NCBI GenBank assembly: GCA_003508835.1
Contig: PUFA01000171.1
Span: 3,390,001 to 3,454,000 of the forward strand
Direction: 5' to 3'
DNA from: Eonycteris spelaea
Taxonomy: Eukaryota; Chordata; Mammalia; Chiroptera; Pteropodidae
DNA: 64,000 nucleotides
Both the position numbers and the translations under genes were made by a program. The notes beneath the pieces were generated by a model, which saw only the letters and a program-made list of their open reading frames with translations, did no database searches and was not told the DNA's origin. Positions 34,069 to 46,601 of the stretch are shown here, piece after piece; the first letter of the stretch is position 1, and every line of letters begins with the position of its first letter.

Positions 34069-34474
34069 TGTATTAGTTAGCACGGGCTGCCATAACCAAA
34101 TACTACAAACTGGGTGGCTTGAACAACAGAAGTTAATTTTCTCAAAGTTCTAGAAGCTGAAAGTTCAAGATGCCAACACTTCTGGTGTCTCCGGAGGCCT
34201 TTCTCCTCAGCTTGCAGATGGCCATCTTCTCACTGTGTCCTCAAGCGGTCTTTCCTCTGTGTGCATCCCTAGTACCTCTTTGTATATAAAATTTCTTTTT
34301 ATAAGGACGTGAGTCATACTGGCTTAGGACTCACCTTAAGGGCCTCTTTTAACTTAATCACCTTTTAAAGGCCCTAGTTCCAAATACAGTCACATTTTGA
34401 AGTATTTGGGGTTTGGACTTTAATCTCTGAATTTTTTTTTTTTTTGTGGGGTGGACACAATTCAGCCCATAACA
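34069..34474 (-). mobile_element. MaLR solo LTR
   Basis: Starts tgtattag and ends cataaca. The interior carries 'gggctgccataaccaaatactacaaactgggtggcttgaacaacagaa', 'ttgcagatggccatcttctcactgtgtcctca', 'ataaggacgtgagtcat' and 'ggggtggacacaattcagccc'. On the minus strand this is an ERVL-MaLR LTR with TG...CA ends. A 13-T run interrupts it near 34,432-34,445. No clear 5-bp target repeat survives. Confidence 0.85.
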
Positions 34475-36097
34475 AGTTTTTTAGATGAGAAGGAGGCTTT
34501 CTTAAGTAAACTTTTCAACTTCACAAATACCAAAGGTTTATTTACATAGAGTCAGAAGTTCCTGATCAGTAAGCTAGCCTGCCTGTAAAAAAAGAGTACT
34601 TTTTAAATGCTGAGCACCCACGTGGTAAGCGTCTGTAGACCCACAGAGAAAATGCTCTTTTAAATGGCTAGAATTAATACCAGGAAGTAGCTCACCTATT
34701 TTTAAAAGTCCAGCTCATTATCTTCAACTGCTAGGAAACGAGAGCCAAACATATTTGGTATGTATAGCCCAGATAAAAAATTGTTTGAACAGTCCGAAAA
34801 AGTGTCTCAAAATGTCAGCTTGGGGTAAGGCAGGTGTCATGACTCAAATTCCTATAGAAACAGAGAAGGTAAATGGATGAAGTAAGCCAGGGGGATTGGG
34901 GTGCCTGGATAACTCAAGTCCCGTCTAAAGGGCCTTGTGGAAAGTGGGTCCACTGTTACTTGAGCGCCCAACTTCTCAAAAAAAAAAAAAAAAAACAGCT
35001 GGACCTCTGGGTTTTTATGTGAAAATTTCCAGTTTTTAAGTGTTTAATTCAAATAAAAAACACCACCATTCTGTGGGCCAAATAAAACACAGCTTCAGGA
35101 GAGGTTGGGCTGCTTGCTGTCGGTTATTGCCTCTGATATAAAGTCACAGGGAGACTTGGCAAGTTATGTGACTTCAGAACCACCTTCTCTGGAATTCATC
35201 TTGAAAAGTAAGGGGGATTTATAAGAGTTTTTTGAAAGCCAGGTATGCAATTCTTGCATTCTCTGTTGAAGAAAATGCAGGGTCCCCAAGGCCGATGAGC
35301 CTTCAAGCGCAGGCAGAATCAAGGAGTCCTAAGACCCTAGCAGCTGAGCAGAAGCATGTCAGCTCCACTCGCTCCTTCCCTCCTTCGCAAGTTTCCAGCT
35401 GACGAAAGATCACTTAGAATGAATTTAGCTGGTTTAAGATTTTTGATTTAGAACTAGGGAAAACACCATAATCCACGCATGATTTTCAAGTGTTTTCTAG
35501 ATTGCCAGAGATTTATGTGGTGCCTTAAAACAACAAATCTCAAAGTCCCCTTGCAGGATCAGACACCTCTCTAGAAGCAAGGAGGCATTAGAGGGGGTAG
35601 GGGGCATTTTAAGTGTATTCTAGCCCTGGAATCTAGAGACATGGCACTGGGCTCATTTTGGACTAACCAACTCTGAGAATCAATTTCTTTGTTCTTCAGT
35701 TCGATTATAAAGACCTTGGGACTTTTCCACCTTAAAGTCCATTATTCTAGTTACCAAATTAAAATATTAGTTTTGATTCTGGAAGCAGTTATGAAAGGCA
35801 CCAGGAAATGAACAAAAATCAGCTTGGCCAAATCACTTAAACTAAGTCTAAGTTTTCATATTGCTAGTTAACTTGATTGTGTTGGATAGAGCAGTCAAAC
35901 TCAACATTAGTGAAACACTTGGATGTTTTCAAATGCCAGGAATTTTATAAATGCATAGAACACAGTAGTAAGGGTTAACCATTGAAACCACAGTAGGCAT
36001 GACTCTTTAAAAGGAAAGTATACTTGAAATCTCAAGCATTGAAAGCAACTGGATAATGAAAAGTGATGCTAATTTTATCGCTTCACCATGGACTGCT
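34475..36097. other. unassigned non-coding stretch
   Basis: An A-run lies at about 34,979-34,995. No repeat or exon is recognised. Confidence 0.45.
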
Positions 36098-36703
36098 GTG
36101 GTAGGTATAATTCTAAAGATGGCCCTGAGATTCTTATCCCTTGGTCATTGAATCAAACATTAATTTAGGTACTACTGTGAAGGGAGTTTGCAGATGCAAT
36201 TAAAGTCCCAAGTCCCTTGACCTTAAGATACTAAGATTATCTGGGTAAGTATGACTCAACCAGGTGAATCTTTTTAAAAGCAGTTTTTTGTGTTGTTGTT
36301 ATTTGTTTGTTTGTTTGTTTGTTTTTCTGACTGATAGCAGAAGAGGAAGCCAGAGAGATTCAGGGCATGCGAGGAATTCGACATGTTTTGCAGGCTTAAA
36401 GATGGTGAGGGCCATAGAAGAAGGAATGCAGGGTGCCTCTAGGAGCAGAGAGCTTCCTGAAATGACAGCCAGTAAGGAAACCACAGGAACGGAATTCAAC
36501 CAAACACCTGAATGAGCTAGGAAGTGAATTCTTTCGGAGAGCCCCCAGATAAGAACCGAGCCCAGCCAGCACCGTCATGGCAGCCTTGTGAGATCCTGAG
36601 CAGAGAGCAGCTGAGTCATCAGGGACTTCTGACCTACAGAACTCTGAGCTGATTTAAGATGCTATGTTTGTGGTAATTTGTTACACAGCAATAGAAAAGA
36701 CAA
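36098..36703 (+). mobile_element. MLT1-like MaLR LTR
   Basis: Shows the MLT1 order: 'tggtaggtataattctaaagatggccctgagattcttatccc', 'gaagggagtttgcagatgcaattaaag', 'cttaagatactaagattatctgg', 'gaaggaatgcagggtgcctctagg', 'agggacttctgacctacagaactctgag', and the end 'gtttgtggtaatttgttacacagcaatagaaaa'. A (TTTG)n repeat lies inside at 36,302-36,325. Confidence 0.85.
36302..36325 (+). repeat. (TTTG)n microsatellite
   Basis: Six tandem TTTG units inside an MLT1-like LTR, preceded by a short (GTT)n. They account for the poly-Asn/Thr/Lys-like end of the overlapping minus-strand frame. Confidence 0.95.
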
Positions 36704-36714
36704 CTGCTGGTACA

Positions 36715-37322
36715 AATGTTGAGAAGTTCAGGAAGCAACTGGAACTGTATTGTAAAATTTTGCAACCGCTTTGGACAATGATATGAAACTTTCTTATAAG
36801 GCAAACATACATACATCAACCCTGTGATCCAGCAGTTCACTCCTAGGTATTTACCAAGAAAAATAAAAACATATGTCTGCAAAAAGACTTGTACACTAAT
36901 ATCCATTGTAGCACTATTCATAATAGCCCCAAACTGGACACAGCCCAAATTGTCCATCAACAGAAGAATGGATGAACAAGAACTACTAATATATGGAACA
37001 ACACAAAGTTCAAAAATATGTTGAGTAAAAATACCAACACAAAAGGGTACATAATGTGCTATGTCATTTACAAGAAGTTCTAAAATAGGCAAAACTAATC
37101 TATGGTGATTTAAATCAGAACGGTGGATGTCTTGGGGTGGGGATGGACTGAGAAGGGGCATGGGGAACTCTTTGGGGAGACGAAAGGGTCTATATCTTGA
37201 TAGAGAGTTGGATTACATAGGTGTATACATTTGTCAGGACTCATGGAACTGTAGTACTTAAGATTCGTACATTTTAGTTTGTAAATGATCTCTCAATGTA
37301 AATGTATTAAAAAGCAAATTAA
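36715..37322 (+). repeat. L1M-type 3' fragment
   Basis: Old L1 ORF2 end and 3' UTR: 'tgtgatccagcagttcactcctaggtatttaccaag', 'gtagcactattcataatagccccaaactgg', 'gtccatcaacagaagaatggatgaa', and a 3' UTR with 'tcagaacggtggatgtcttggggtgggga' and 'ggattacataggtgtatacatttgtc'. The 175-codon minus-strand frame across it is an antisense shadow. Confidence 0.9.
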
Positions 37323-38689
37323 AAGTAATTTGAGCTTGTACGTTTAGACTAGTTATGATCATGGTGTTAATGATTCTCTCCTAGGATTATCCATTTAAAA
37401 GCAGACAGGACAAGAATGAACCCAGAGACCAGTCCCTAATAGATTCATATGGGGCCCTAAGCAGCTGGGTGAAAGATTGTTGGGCAGTGGGGCCTATCCT
37501 GGGGACCGCAAATCCCTCCACATAATCAAATGGCCCTTCGAAGGACTACTATGGGTTTATTTTATGCCAAGTCCAAAACACTAACAGGTGAAGATGCCGA
37601 TGGTGCTAGAGCCGCCCAGGCAACAAGGGCTTTCAAAGGGAGTTCGGTGCACGCGGCCAAGTGGCAGTGCCCTGAGACTCCCATGTGAGGTAGATGGGGC
37701 AGGTGGAGCTGCTGGCTCTTAAATCTGATGGCCAAGGGACAGCAACCAGCAGGGGTGGCCGCCATGTGACACCCAGCATGCTGAGCACTAAGGGCCTCTG
37801 GGGATATTGCTGTGCGGCTACACTCTTGGTTTCTTTAGCATTAACACACTGGGGAATATATGTTGAATGAGTTGCTTCAGTTAAAATGAACTCATCTTTT
37901 CTTAAAGAAAGACACTTCTCAATCCTATAGAAATTTCACTGGATTCTGAAAACTCATACTTCAGTGTTTGCAAAAGGACGCTAAACAGAGCCAACCATTG
38001 TAGGCAAAAATTTTCTTGATTTGACTCACACGTGGTTCTGACCACAATGACCAATTGGAGGAGTGATGCTTTAAAATGTGGGCTCCACTTTTTCCAAGGA
38101 GCTCAATGGTTAGACAGTGGCGGGTGGGGGGGGGGTGAAGGACTCATAGTTGTGGGGTCTGCCTGTTTGACAAGGTGTATTGAGTCTGTCACTGGCCTCT
38201 GTCCTCCGAGAGTTCCACCTATAAATAGGAAGTAATAGGTTCTCGGCCTTCTCCAGAGAGGAAGTTGCTGCTAGGGAGAGGGGAGGGGCCTTCGGTATGT
38301 ACAAACGTACAATGAGAATTAAAATGGGACAATTTCATAAGAGAGGACACTGGAACCAAGCTGTGCTGTTAGGTGGCCAACCAGAGAACAAAAAATGAGA
38401 TCTGAATGAGATTTTAGATGAGACTTTCTGTTTTTTTTTTTAAATCATAATAATGGCTTGAAAAGGCTTTACCAGTGAGTTACTAATGGATTTGGCTACA
38501 TACACCAATACTTAGTTACAAATTCCTTCGGTTTTTCCCAAAAGGGTTTACTAAAAAATGATACAAAGTGCCATTGAATCAAGGTTTGTTTGTTTTTTTT
38601 TTTTTAAATGTAAATGTTATATATCTGACTTGTCAGTTTTACAATCTGCTTGATTTTTATACTGAGAAGTGTTTGATATTTTGGCTTTG
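37323..38689. other. unassigned non-coding stretch with G-run
   Basis: A G-rich run lies at about 38,120-38,137 (ten consecutive G). No repeat family or exon is recognised. Confidence 0.45.
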
Positions 38690-38990
38690 AGTGGAACTGA
38701 GACTATTCACCCAAAGCTGCTTTTCCATCCCAAAGTGCTTATGTTAGCCACTACTTACTTGGATCCTACCAATTACACACACACGGTGAGGGGGTTGGAA
38801 GAATGTTCCCATAGCATCCTGCAAGAATGCTTGACAAAACACTTACTACACTATTATAATTCACTTTTTGGGTTTGTTTGTATCTCTCACTTGAAAATGA
38901 GATCTTTGATGGTATGCAATGGTTTGTCTTATTTACTCTCCATTCTTAATGCTTCACAGAGTATCTGACATGTAGTAGGTGGAAATAAAT
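38690..38990 (+). repeat. probable L2 3' fragment
   Basis: Diverged L2-like terminus: 'cttgaaaatgagatctttgatggtatgcaatggtttgtcttatttactctccattcttaatgcttcacagagtatctgacatgtagtaggtggaaataaa'. Confidence 0.6.
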
Positions 38991-40244
38991 GGTTTTAGTC
39001 TTGCTATTTCCTATTATGTTCTCTGCAGAGATGAAAATCAGCATTGCACATCTTTTTCTACATGAAGACTCACTTTGCTCAATCTCATCTAGCCCCACAA
39101 CCCTTCCTTTGATTTTCTATCTTCAGAATCTCTCTCCAGAGCTCTTACTTCTCCAAACTAAAGACCTGGTTAATTCCACCTAGTGCAGTGAACATAAGTC
39201 ACCAAGGCTTGAGATTTGACAGTCTGTAATTTGGTGCTTGGCTTCTCAACTGCACAGTCTGGGGAAGCTAAGCAGATGTGATTTGTGCTTTCCTAATTTT
39301 CACAGTTGTTGTGGGATTGTGGGAATTTATTATAAATGTATGAAAAAGCCCTTGGTAACTGCAAAAAATGTATGGTTATCAGCCGTACTTCATCAGTGTG
39401 GAAATAGTTCAGAGATGAAGTGATTTACATTCAACATCATATCTAAATACAAAACCAGTGGTTTCCCCACAGCCCAATGAACTTAACTGAATGCCACAAA
39501 GACAGGACCAATTCCAGGAGCACCCCACATGACCACAAGGGAAGACCTAAGTGGCACTGATCTTAGAACATGTGTCCTTGGGAGGGGTCCTGAAACCAGC
39601 CCAGTCTGCAGGGGACCAGGTGCTCATCACTAGCTTGACTTATTTGTTGGGCCTGGAGACAGTCTGTTATCTTTGCATTTCTGTATCAGGAAATCCAATA
39701 GTCTCAGAGCCGGGAAGCAGGCTTCCTCTATAATTAGCACAACAGGCCAATGGATGTCACTGTTGCACCACGGAAACAGAATCGCAACCCCAGGGGACCT
39801 TGAACAGCAGCCTACTCATTATTTGGCTATTTTAACAGAGCAGAGCGTACCTGCAACCAAAAGGAAACTATTTTAAGTGGGATCAGAATTAATATTCCAT
39901 TTTTAATTTTTAGAGCTAGTAATAAGAGCTAGTAATGAGCAGGGACATTTAGATTCAGGTAAAGTAAATCATTCAAGTTAAGGAAAATAGCTTTGAACAG
40001 AGTGGGTAGCTACAAGTGAATGCGTGTGTCGCTTACCAGGAGAAAAGATAACAAAATGAATCAGACCAGGTCTTCCGACTTCAAATGTCGCGTTTCTTTC
40101 ATTTTCCATGACTGCCTTTCCTTTCGCAATTAGCCAATGTGCAAAATTATTTTAAAAACTACACATGCTGATTCTTTGAGTGAGATCTCTCACGTATCAA
40201 TAGCCAAGCATAAACATTTTGGAAGGAATTTCTAATCTTATCCT
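38991..40244. other. unassigned non-coding stretch
   Basis: Contains a short 13-bp tandem doubling (gagctagtaataa/gagctagtaatga, about 39,914-39,939). No repeat family or exon is recognised. Confidence 0.45.
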
Positions 40245-40450
40245 AGTATAATGATCAAAGGAATAACTACATTTATTAAGCGCTCATTCTGTACCAGGAA
40301 TTGTGCTGGTGCAAAATTCTTTAAGGTAAGTGTTATTATTTACAGTTTTCATATGGGAGATTGGGGCTCAGCAAGAGTAAATGACATTTCCAATTACACA
40401 GCTGACAACATAAATGCAAGTCCATGTCCACTGACCTGCAAAGCCACTTT
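40245..40450 (-). repeat. MIR SINE
   Basis: Reverse-complement MIR: 'catttattaagcgctcattctgtaccaggaattgtgctgg', then 'attatttacagttttcatatgggagattggggctcag', then 'atttccaattacacagctga'. Confidence 0.85.
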
Positions 40451-40484
40451 ACTTCCCAGTGGGCTCCAATTTAGTCCACACATT

Positions 40485-40730
40485 CATTGACAGCCCGCTG
40501 TGCGTCCACCACTGGGGCTACTACAATGAGTATGATGCCATCTCGCCCCCAGAAAACTCGATGAGGTCTTTGCAATTATATTGTAGCACTGAGTGAGAAG
40601 GGCTCTTACCAGGTGCTATGCAACTAAGTGAGAGGTCGGAAAAGGCCTAGAGGAAGTAACCTCTAAATTGAGATCTGAAGAGCAAATAAAATATGGCAGG
40701 CAAAAGGGAATATAAGTCGAGGGTGTTTTA
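40485..40730 (-). repeat. L2 LINE fragment (antisense)
   Basis: 'attcattgacagcccgctgtgcgtccaccactggggctactacaatgagtatg', then 'gaagtaacctctaaattgagatctgaagagcaa' follows antisense L2 (gaggtgacatttgagctgagacctgaagga). Confidence 0.75.
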
Positions 40731-41809
40731 TCATGAGGGATATCTAGTACCTAGGCATAAAGGGGAGAAATGTTATAGTTACCTATAATTTAATCTTAAA
40801 GAAGGTTTTTAAAACAAATAATCTGTTCCTTTTAAATTGGAGTGAGTATGAACTATGATATTAATAACCTATTGCCCAGTAGTAGTTTCCAAGGAGAACC
40901 ATAGTACAAGGCCTGGCTTACAGTAGAGAGTCAAGCTCTGCCTTAGAAACAGCAAGGAGACTCTGGTATCACAAATGTACAAGAAATACCTTCATGGGCT
41001 CCTGTGTAGCTGGAACCCAAGCAGGAGCAACAAGAATATGGAATGAAGGACACCCCACGGGCTTTCCTTGTATACTCGCTCTGTCCAAGACCCTGACCCC
41101 AGACCACGGAATCCCCAATTCTGCAGGGTTAGAACTGACCATTGCAGAGGGCACAGCCGATGAGAGTCTCCACATTATAATTTAATGAGCATGAAATTGT
41201 GACTGTCTCTCTGTTTTCAGTTCTGGTACAAATTCTTACTTACATTCACAGATAACACATAAATAGCTACTGGTGACTACAGTGCTTTGTCTTCAATTCA
41301 GCTCCAGAACCTTCTCTCCCCAGCAGTGAGAAAGGAGATCCTGAGAGATAAATACCAGTGATGTTCCCTGGCAATTCTTATGGACCTTTAGAGCTATCGT
41401 GGGTCACAGGCTAGAATCTTTCTTGGATTTTCTGATGATGAGACCTGTCATTACTGTCAAACAGGATTAACTGGCCTTTTTGGACACTTTCTTAAAATAT
41501 AAATAAATTGGGCAACTAATCCTACACTTTGTGTCTTGCTTTTTTTTTGAGCTTTGAAGTCTAGATATGGAGAAGGAAAGGTTAAGGGAGCCATCCTAGA
41601 GAGAAGTAACAGGAATGTCTGTGTTTATTGTAATGACACCCATAAGATTCAATCCTTAGCCCAGGAACTATCTTCCCCTTTTCCTGCCTAACAGTCATCC
41701 TTGGTCTTGTCGCATTTAATATTTTCATATGGAGATGACAAAGGACTGGAGGTCCTTTTATTGGCCCAGAACTTAATGGTCATGCTAAAAAAGAATATAA
41801 ATTACTGAA
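40731..41809. other. unassigned non-coding stretch
   Basis: Frames of 63-68 codons on both strands at 40,969-41,185 mirror each other. No repeat or exon is recognised. Confidence 0.45.
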
Positions 41810-41910
41810 ATATTTAATAAGTATTTATTATACCTATGTCCCAGGCTATGTGTTTGAAGAGACACAATGAATAGTTTTAAACAATGAGGCAGAACAATGG
41901 TCTGCGAGGC
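41810..41910 (-). repeat. L2 3'-end fragment (antisense)
   Basis: 'ttaataagtatttattatacctatgtcccaggctatgtg...gagacacaatgaatag' matches the antisense L2 terminus. Short and diverged. Confidence 0.5.
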
Positions 41911-42184
41911 CTTCAGACATCATTTGTAGCTGCAAAGAACCTGAGACGAAACTAACTCTGCAGCTCAAGTGGGTGATATTTGGATGTAATACTTGGTAAG
42001 CTACTCCTATCCCCTCGACAATTTGGAATGTATGAAAATGATATGTAAATACTGGTATGATTTTCATTAAAATAATTCCTCCATTCAGTAAGCGCTGAGC
42101 ATCTACCAAGCATAAAGGCCAATGGTAACCTCGTTCACTTCTTGGGGTGAACTCATTTTCATGAGTTTAATCCCCACGTAGCCA

Positions 42185-42355
42185 AAGCCATGCAGTAGGA
42201 TGGGGTGGAAGTTGGACAAATGGAACTCAAATCCTGGCTTCCCTGCTCACTAGCCGTTTGACTTTGGACTAACTATGTTTTCCCCTCCGAGCTTCAATTT
42301 CTCATTTGCAAAATGGCGATAAGAAGAAGTTGGTATGATAGCATTATACTGACTA
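42185..42355 (+). repeat. MIR SINE
   Basis: Forward MIR: 'aactcaaatcctggcttccctgctcactagccgtttgactttgg', then 'cgagcttcaatttctcatttgcaaaatggcgataag'. Confidence 0.85.
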
Positions 42356-42469
42356 TTTCCTCCATGCTAGACACCAAGAGCGGCACCTTATAACAAGTGT
42401 GACAAGCAGTCAACCTTGAATGTTCCTTCTTCATCATCAACCATGCCCGAGAGTCACCAAGTTATTTCA

Positions 42470-43170
42470 TTTTGTCTCTGAAATATTTCTTGAGTCTCTC
42501 TCCTACTTCCATTGTCCTAGTTCAGGCCCTCACTATCTCCTGGCCTTCTAAGTTGGCCTCCCTGCTTTCACTCTTGTGCCCTTGAATCCATTCTCTATGT
42601 ATAAAACCAAAACAACCAGTTTAAACAAAAACATATCGCTCCCTCACTTAAAACCCTTCAGTGGCTCCCCACCTCCTAGAATAAAATACAAGCTCTTAGA
42701 ATGTCAAACAAAGTCATCCTGTCTGCCTGTCCAGAGTTTTATCATTCTCTGCTGAACCTGTAACACACTATAGGCTTGTTTTCACCTCTGAGTTTTGTCT
42801 TACGCTTCATTGTTGCCCATATGACATTGAATTATGCTTCTGTTCTCATCTCCTCACTTGCTACCTTGTAAAATGCAGGTTAGATTAGGTGAGTCAGGAA
42901 AGCTTTCCTTGATGACTCTACCTTCCACTCCCAAGTTGGGTCAGGAGTATTCCACTCCTGACCATTACCATGTGCTTCCAGCTCCTGGGAATATATACTT
43001 CACGGCACTTACCACACCAATTGGTAATATGTTGACTGATGAGTTCTCCCTCACTAGCTCTTCCCCTTAAGGCAAAAACCGTGTCTTATTCATCTTTATA
43101 TCCCTATCACCCAGCACAGTTCCTGGCCCACAGAAAAGGCTCAATAAATAAAGTAAGTGAAGGAATGAAG
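42470..43170 (+). repeat. L2 LINE 3' fragment
   Basis: About 700 bp with clear L2 blocks: 'cttcagtggctccccacctcctagaataaaatacaagctctt', 'aggaaagctttccttgatgac', 'aaaaccgtgtcttattcatctttatatccctatcacccagcacagttcctggcccacagaaaaggctcaataaat'. Confidence 0.92.
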
Positions 43171-43244
43171 ACAGCAATGTGATTCCCCAGTTCATGCTCT
43201 TTGCATACACCACACCTAATCTCCAACCTGTCACGTGTCTGGAA

Positions 43245-43462
43245 CAGTGGTTCTTGACCGGAGGCAATTTTGCTCCTAGGGAAATTTCACAGTGTCTGGT
43301 GACATCTGGGTTGTCACGATCAGGGGCAGAAGGAGTGTGCGTCTGGCATCTAGTGGGTAGAGGCCAAGTACGATGCTAAGCATCCTACAGTGGCCAGGAC
43401 AGCCCCACGACAAAGAATTATCCAGCCGAAAATGTTAATAAGAGACAGGATTAAAAAATCTG
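43245..43462 (+). mobile_element. MER20 (hAT-Charlie MITE)
   Basis: Near full length (218 bp): starts 'cagtggttcttgaccggaggcaattttgctcctaggg', continues 'tgtctggtgacatctgggttgtcacga', 'ctggcatctagtgggtagaggcc', 'ctaagcatcctacagtggccaggacagcccc', 'acaaagaattatccagcc', and ends 'ggattaaaaaatctg'. MER20 is eutherian-wide and has been reported as a source of hormone-responsive enhancers. Confidence 0.93.
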
Positions 43463-45101
43463 GATCTAGAACAGGGTCTGGTACATAGAAGACCTCAATA
43501 TAAGATTCCTAATCCTGGGAGCTTAGTGGCACTAGTTGCAGAAGTGATAATCATACTTGATATAAATTATATAATTTTACAGTACACAGTTTTAAGTTTA
43601 TTGAGCAGTTCTGCATGAAGTGAACTCACTTCATAGCATTAGACCTAAGGGAGTTCAGTTCTACTTTTACAGTCGTACTTTAAATAAAGCAGAAGTCCTA
43701 TTCAGGATCAATGGAGTATGGTACATGGGCCTCTTCTCCCACTTCTCTCCCAGCACATACACATGATATATCTGTGCCAGGCCAGTGTCCCTGAACAACC
43801 AACTAGAATCCCTGGACAGGGGAAAACCTATAATAGCTCACTAGCTATGATGTTGAAATGTGTGTGTGTGTTCAAATGTATTTCTTATCCTGCATAAACT
43901 CATAATTCGGAACACCCTCTCTAGGAAGGCCTGGCTTCCCTGGGATCATCAGAGAAATAAAAAGATGACAACTTTTAAGCTGTCCGGGTGAGTTTTTAAT
44001 TAGCCATTTGACATTGCACAGCTGAGGCATTAACCTATGATATGGGACACAGGCTGACCCACTTCCCAGGGGCCTCAAAGTTCCATCAACTATGCATAAC
44101 AAGTTCACACTGGGCAATTTTTGGTCTATGCATGTTCGACCACCTAATATTTGGAGATGGGGTGCATGGTAAAAGAGCCTGCCTAGAAGGTATCAACCAG
44201 GACATAAGTTCTAAATTTACCACAGTGACACTTGCCTATAATTCAGCTGCATGATTCCCTGTCTGAGCCCTGAGGTGAATTTATGGTCAGTTTCTCCTGG
44301 TTATCTTCAGCTCTTCTTTTAGCTGCCCTCTTATCAGTCCAGATGTCTTTTACTTTTGAGAAGAGCCATCTTTCTTGTCTCAGCAACCCCTCTTTCTCTT
44401 TATCTAGCTCAAATTATTAAATTGCTAAAACTGACTGCCAACACTGGATATGTTTGCCTCTGTTTAATACACACTGGCAGAGAAGTGGCTATGGACTTCT
44501 TTTTGTAAGTTTAACACTTAATTCATCCGAGAATACTTAATTCATTCTAGAATTTCTAGGCTGAGATGAAGCATCTTTCTAAGCCCTTTAAAATAGATCT
44601 GAGTCCCAGTATACTAGATGTGACCTGCTTTTATCCAGAAATACTATTCAATTAAAAAATAATGGTTTTAGCCACCATGAAAACCACAACCAGGTTGAAA
44701 TTCAAGATTAATGAAATTGGACACTGTGAAACTTTGCCAATGCCCTGACTTGCTAAACAGATACTAATGTCCAAAAGTGATGGCTTATGATAGAAAATTT
44801 TCCATTGGCTACATTGCCATTAAACATATCTGAAGGGAGTTCAAGCAAATTTCCAATGAAGAGGCTTCCCCTAGTTGTGCTGAGGGTGTGGTGCTCCTTG
44901 GCTTAGGCAATTAGTTTATTTATAATTTAAACAAACAGAAAATGCAGCACTAGCCTGCTCTTAGGCTTCCTGATGGCTTGCCAGCCACCCACTAAACCAT
45001 CCTCTAAATGGCAAAGGCATTACCCATTGATATGCAGGTGTGGTAGGAAGCCTCAACCCTTTTCAAGCCCAAGAGTTTCCTGGCTTCTTCCTTTTTGCTG
45101 G
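43463..45101. other. unassigned non-coding stretch
   Basis: A short (TG)n tract lies at about 43,859-43,870. Overlapping frames at 43,872-44,254 on both strands lack features. No repeat or exon is recognised. Confidence 0.45.
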
Positions 45102-45518
45102 ATGGTCTTATAGACTGAATGTTTGTCTCTCCCCACCCCCAATGTATATGTTGAAGCCCTAACCCCCAGTGTGGCCGTATTTGGATATGGGAATCTCTAA
45201 GGAAGTAATTAAGATTAAATAAGGTTGTAAGGGTGGGACCCTGATCTAAGAGGATTTGTAGCATTATAAGAGACACCAAAAAGCTCTTTCTCTCTCTCTT
45301 TTGCATGCACATTTTTGCATGCATCCAGGAAAGGCCATGTGAAGACATAGTGAGAAGGTGTCCACTGCAAGCCAGGAAAAAAGCTCTCATCAGAAGCCAA
45401 ACCATGCTGGAACCTTGATCTTGGACCTTCCAGCCTCCAGAACTATGAGAAAATAAATTTCTGTTGCTATGGCACCTAGTAGTGGTATTCTGTTATGGCA
45501 GACTGAGTAGACTAATAT
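45102..45518 (+). mobile_element. MaLR solo LTR
   Basis: Forward copy of the LTR type seen in reverse at 34,069: 'tatagactgaatgtttgtctctcccc', 'atgttgaagccctaacccccagtgtggccgtatttgga', 'ggccatgtgaagacatagtgagaaggtgtccactgcaagccagg', 'aaccttgatcttggaccttccagcctccagaactatgag', an AATAAA at about 45,451-45,456, and the end 'ttatggcagactgagtagactaata'. The 133-codon minus-strand frame across it is an artefact. Confidence 0.88.
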
Positions 45519-46564
45519 GAATTGTTTTTATAAACTGTATCAAGGAGTGAAAAATCTACCAAGGGTATAATAATTGCTATCACAGCAATCACCTAATAAT
45601 TGTCACTGTGTGCATCACAGATTACCAAAATGCTAAATTTTAGAAATTCAGAAATAGTTCTATTTACAGTTGTATCAAAAAGAATAAAATACGTAGGAAT
45701 AAATTTAACCAAAGAGGTGAAAGGCCTGTCACTGAAAACTAAGACATTGAGAAAAGGCATTGAAGAAGACACAAAGAAATGGGAAGACATTCTGTGTTCA
45801 TGACTGGAAGGATTATATTGTTAAAATGTCCATACTACCGGAAGCAATCTACAGATTAAATACAATCCCTGTCAAAATTCCAACGCCCTTCTTCACGGAA
45901 ATAGAACAATTCTAAAATTTGTATGGAACCATAAAAGAACTTGAATAGCCAAAACAGTCTTGAGAAGAACAAAGCTGGAGACGTAACATTTCCTGATTTT
46001 AAACTATATTATGACACTTTGTAATCAAAACAGTATGCTATTGGCATAACAACAGATACACAGATAATGGAGCAGAATAGAGAGCCCAGAAACAAAGCCA
46101 TTTATATAGGTCAATTAATTTCTGACAAAGGAGGCAAAAACATACAATGAGGAAAGGATAGTCTCTTCAATAAATGGTGTTAGGAAAAGTGGACAGCCAC
46201 ATGCAAAAGAATGAAAGTGGACCACTATCTTACACCATACCTGAAAGTCAATTCAAAATGGATTAAAGACTCGAACATAAGACATGAAACCATAAACTCC
46301 TAGAAGAAAACATAGAGGGTAAGTAAGTCTCTTGACATGGTCTTTGCAGTGATGTTTTTGGATTTGACACCAGAAGTAAAGGAAACAAAAGCAAAAATAA
46401 ACACATGGGACTACATCAAACTAGAAAGCTTCAGCTGGTGCAGCAAAGCAAACCATCAAAAACATGAAAAGGCAACCTGTAGAATGAGAGAAAATATTTG
46501 CAAATTATGTATCTGATAAGGGGTTAATATCCAAGATACATAAAGAACTCATACAACTTTATAG

Positions 46565-46601
46565 CAAATAAATAGATAGATAGACAGATAAATAAATAAT
46601 G
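46565..46601 (+). repeat. (GATA/AATA)n microsatellite
   Basis: Tetranucleotide tract with a few interruptions (aaataaatagatagatagac...) inside the L1 ORF2 remnant. Confidence 0.85.

Noticed and set aside
36634..37161. 175-codon minus-strand open frame
   Set aside because: Lies antisense across an old L1 ORF2 end and 3' UTR; its 'protein' is the complement of L1 sequence.
45004..45405. 133-codon minus-strand frame
   Set aside because: Antisense to a MaLR LTR.
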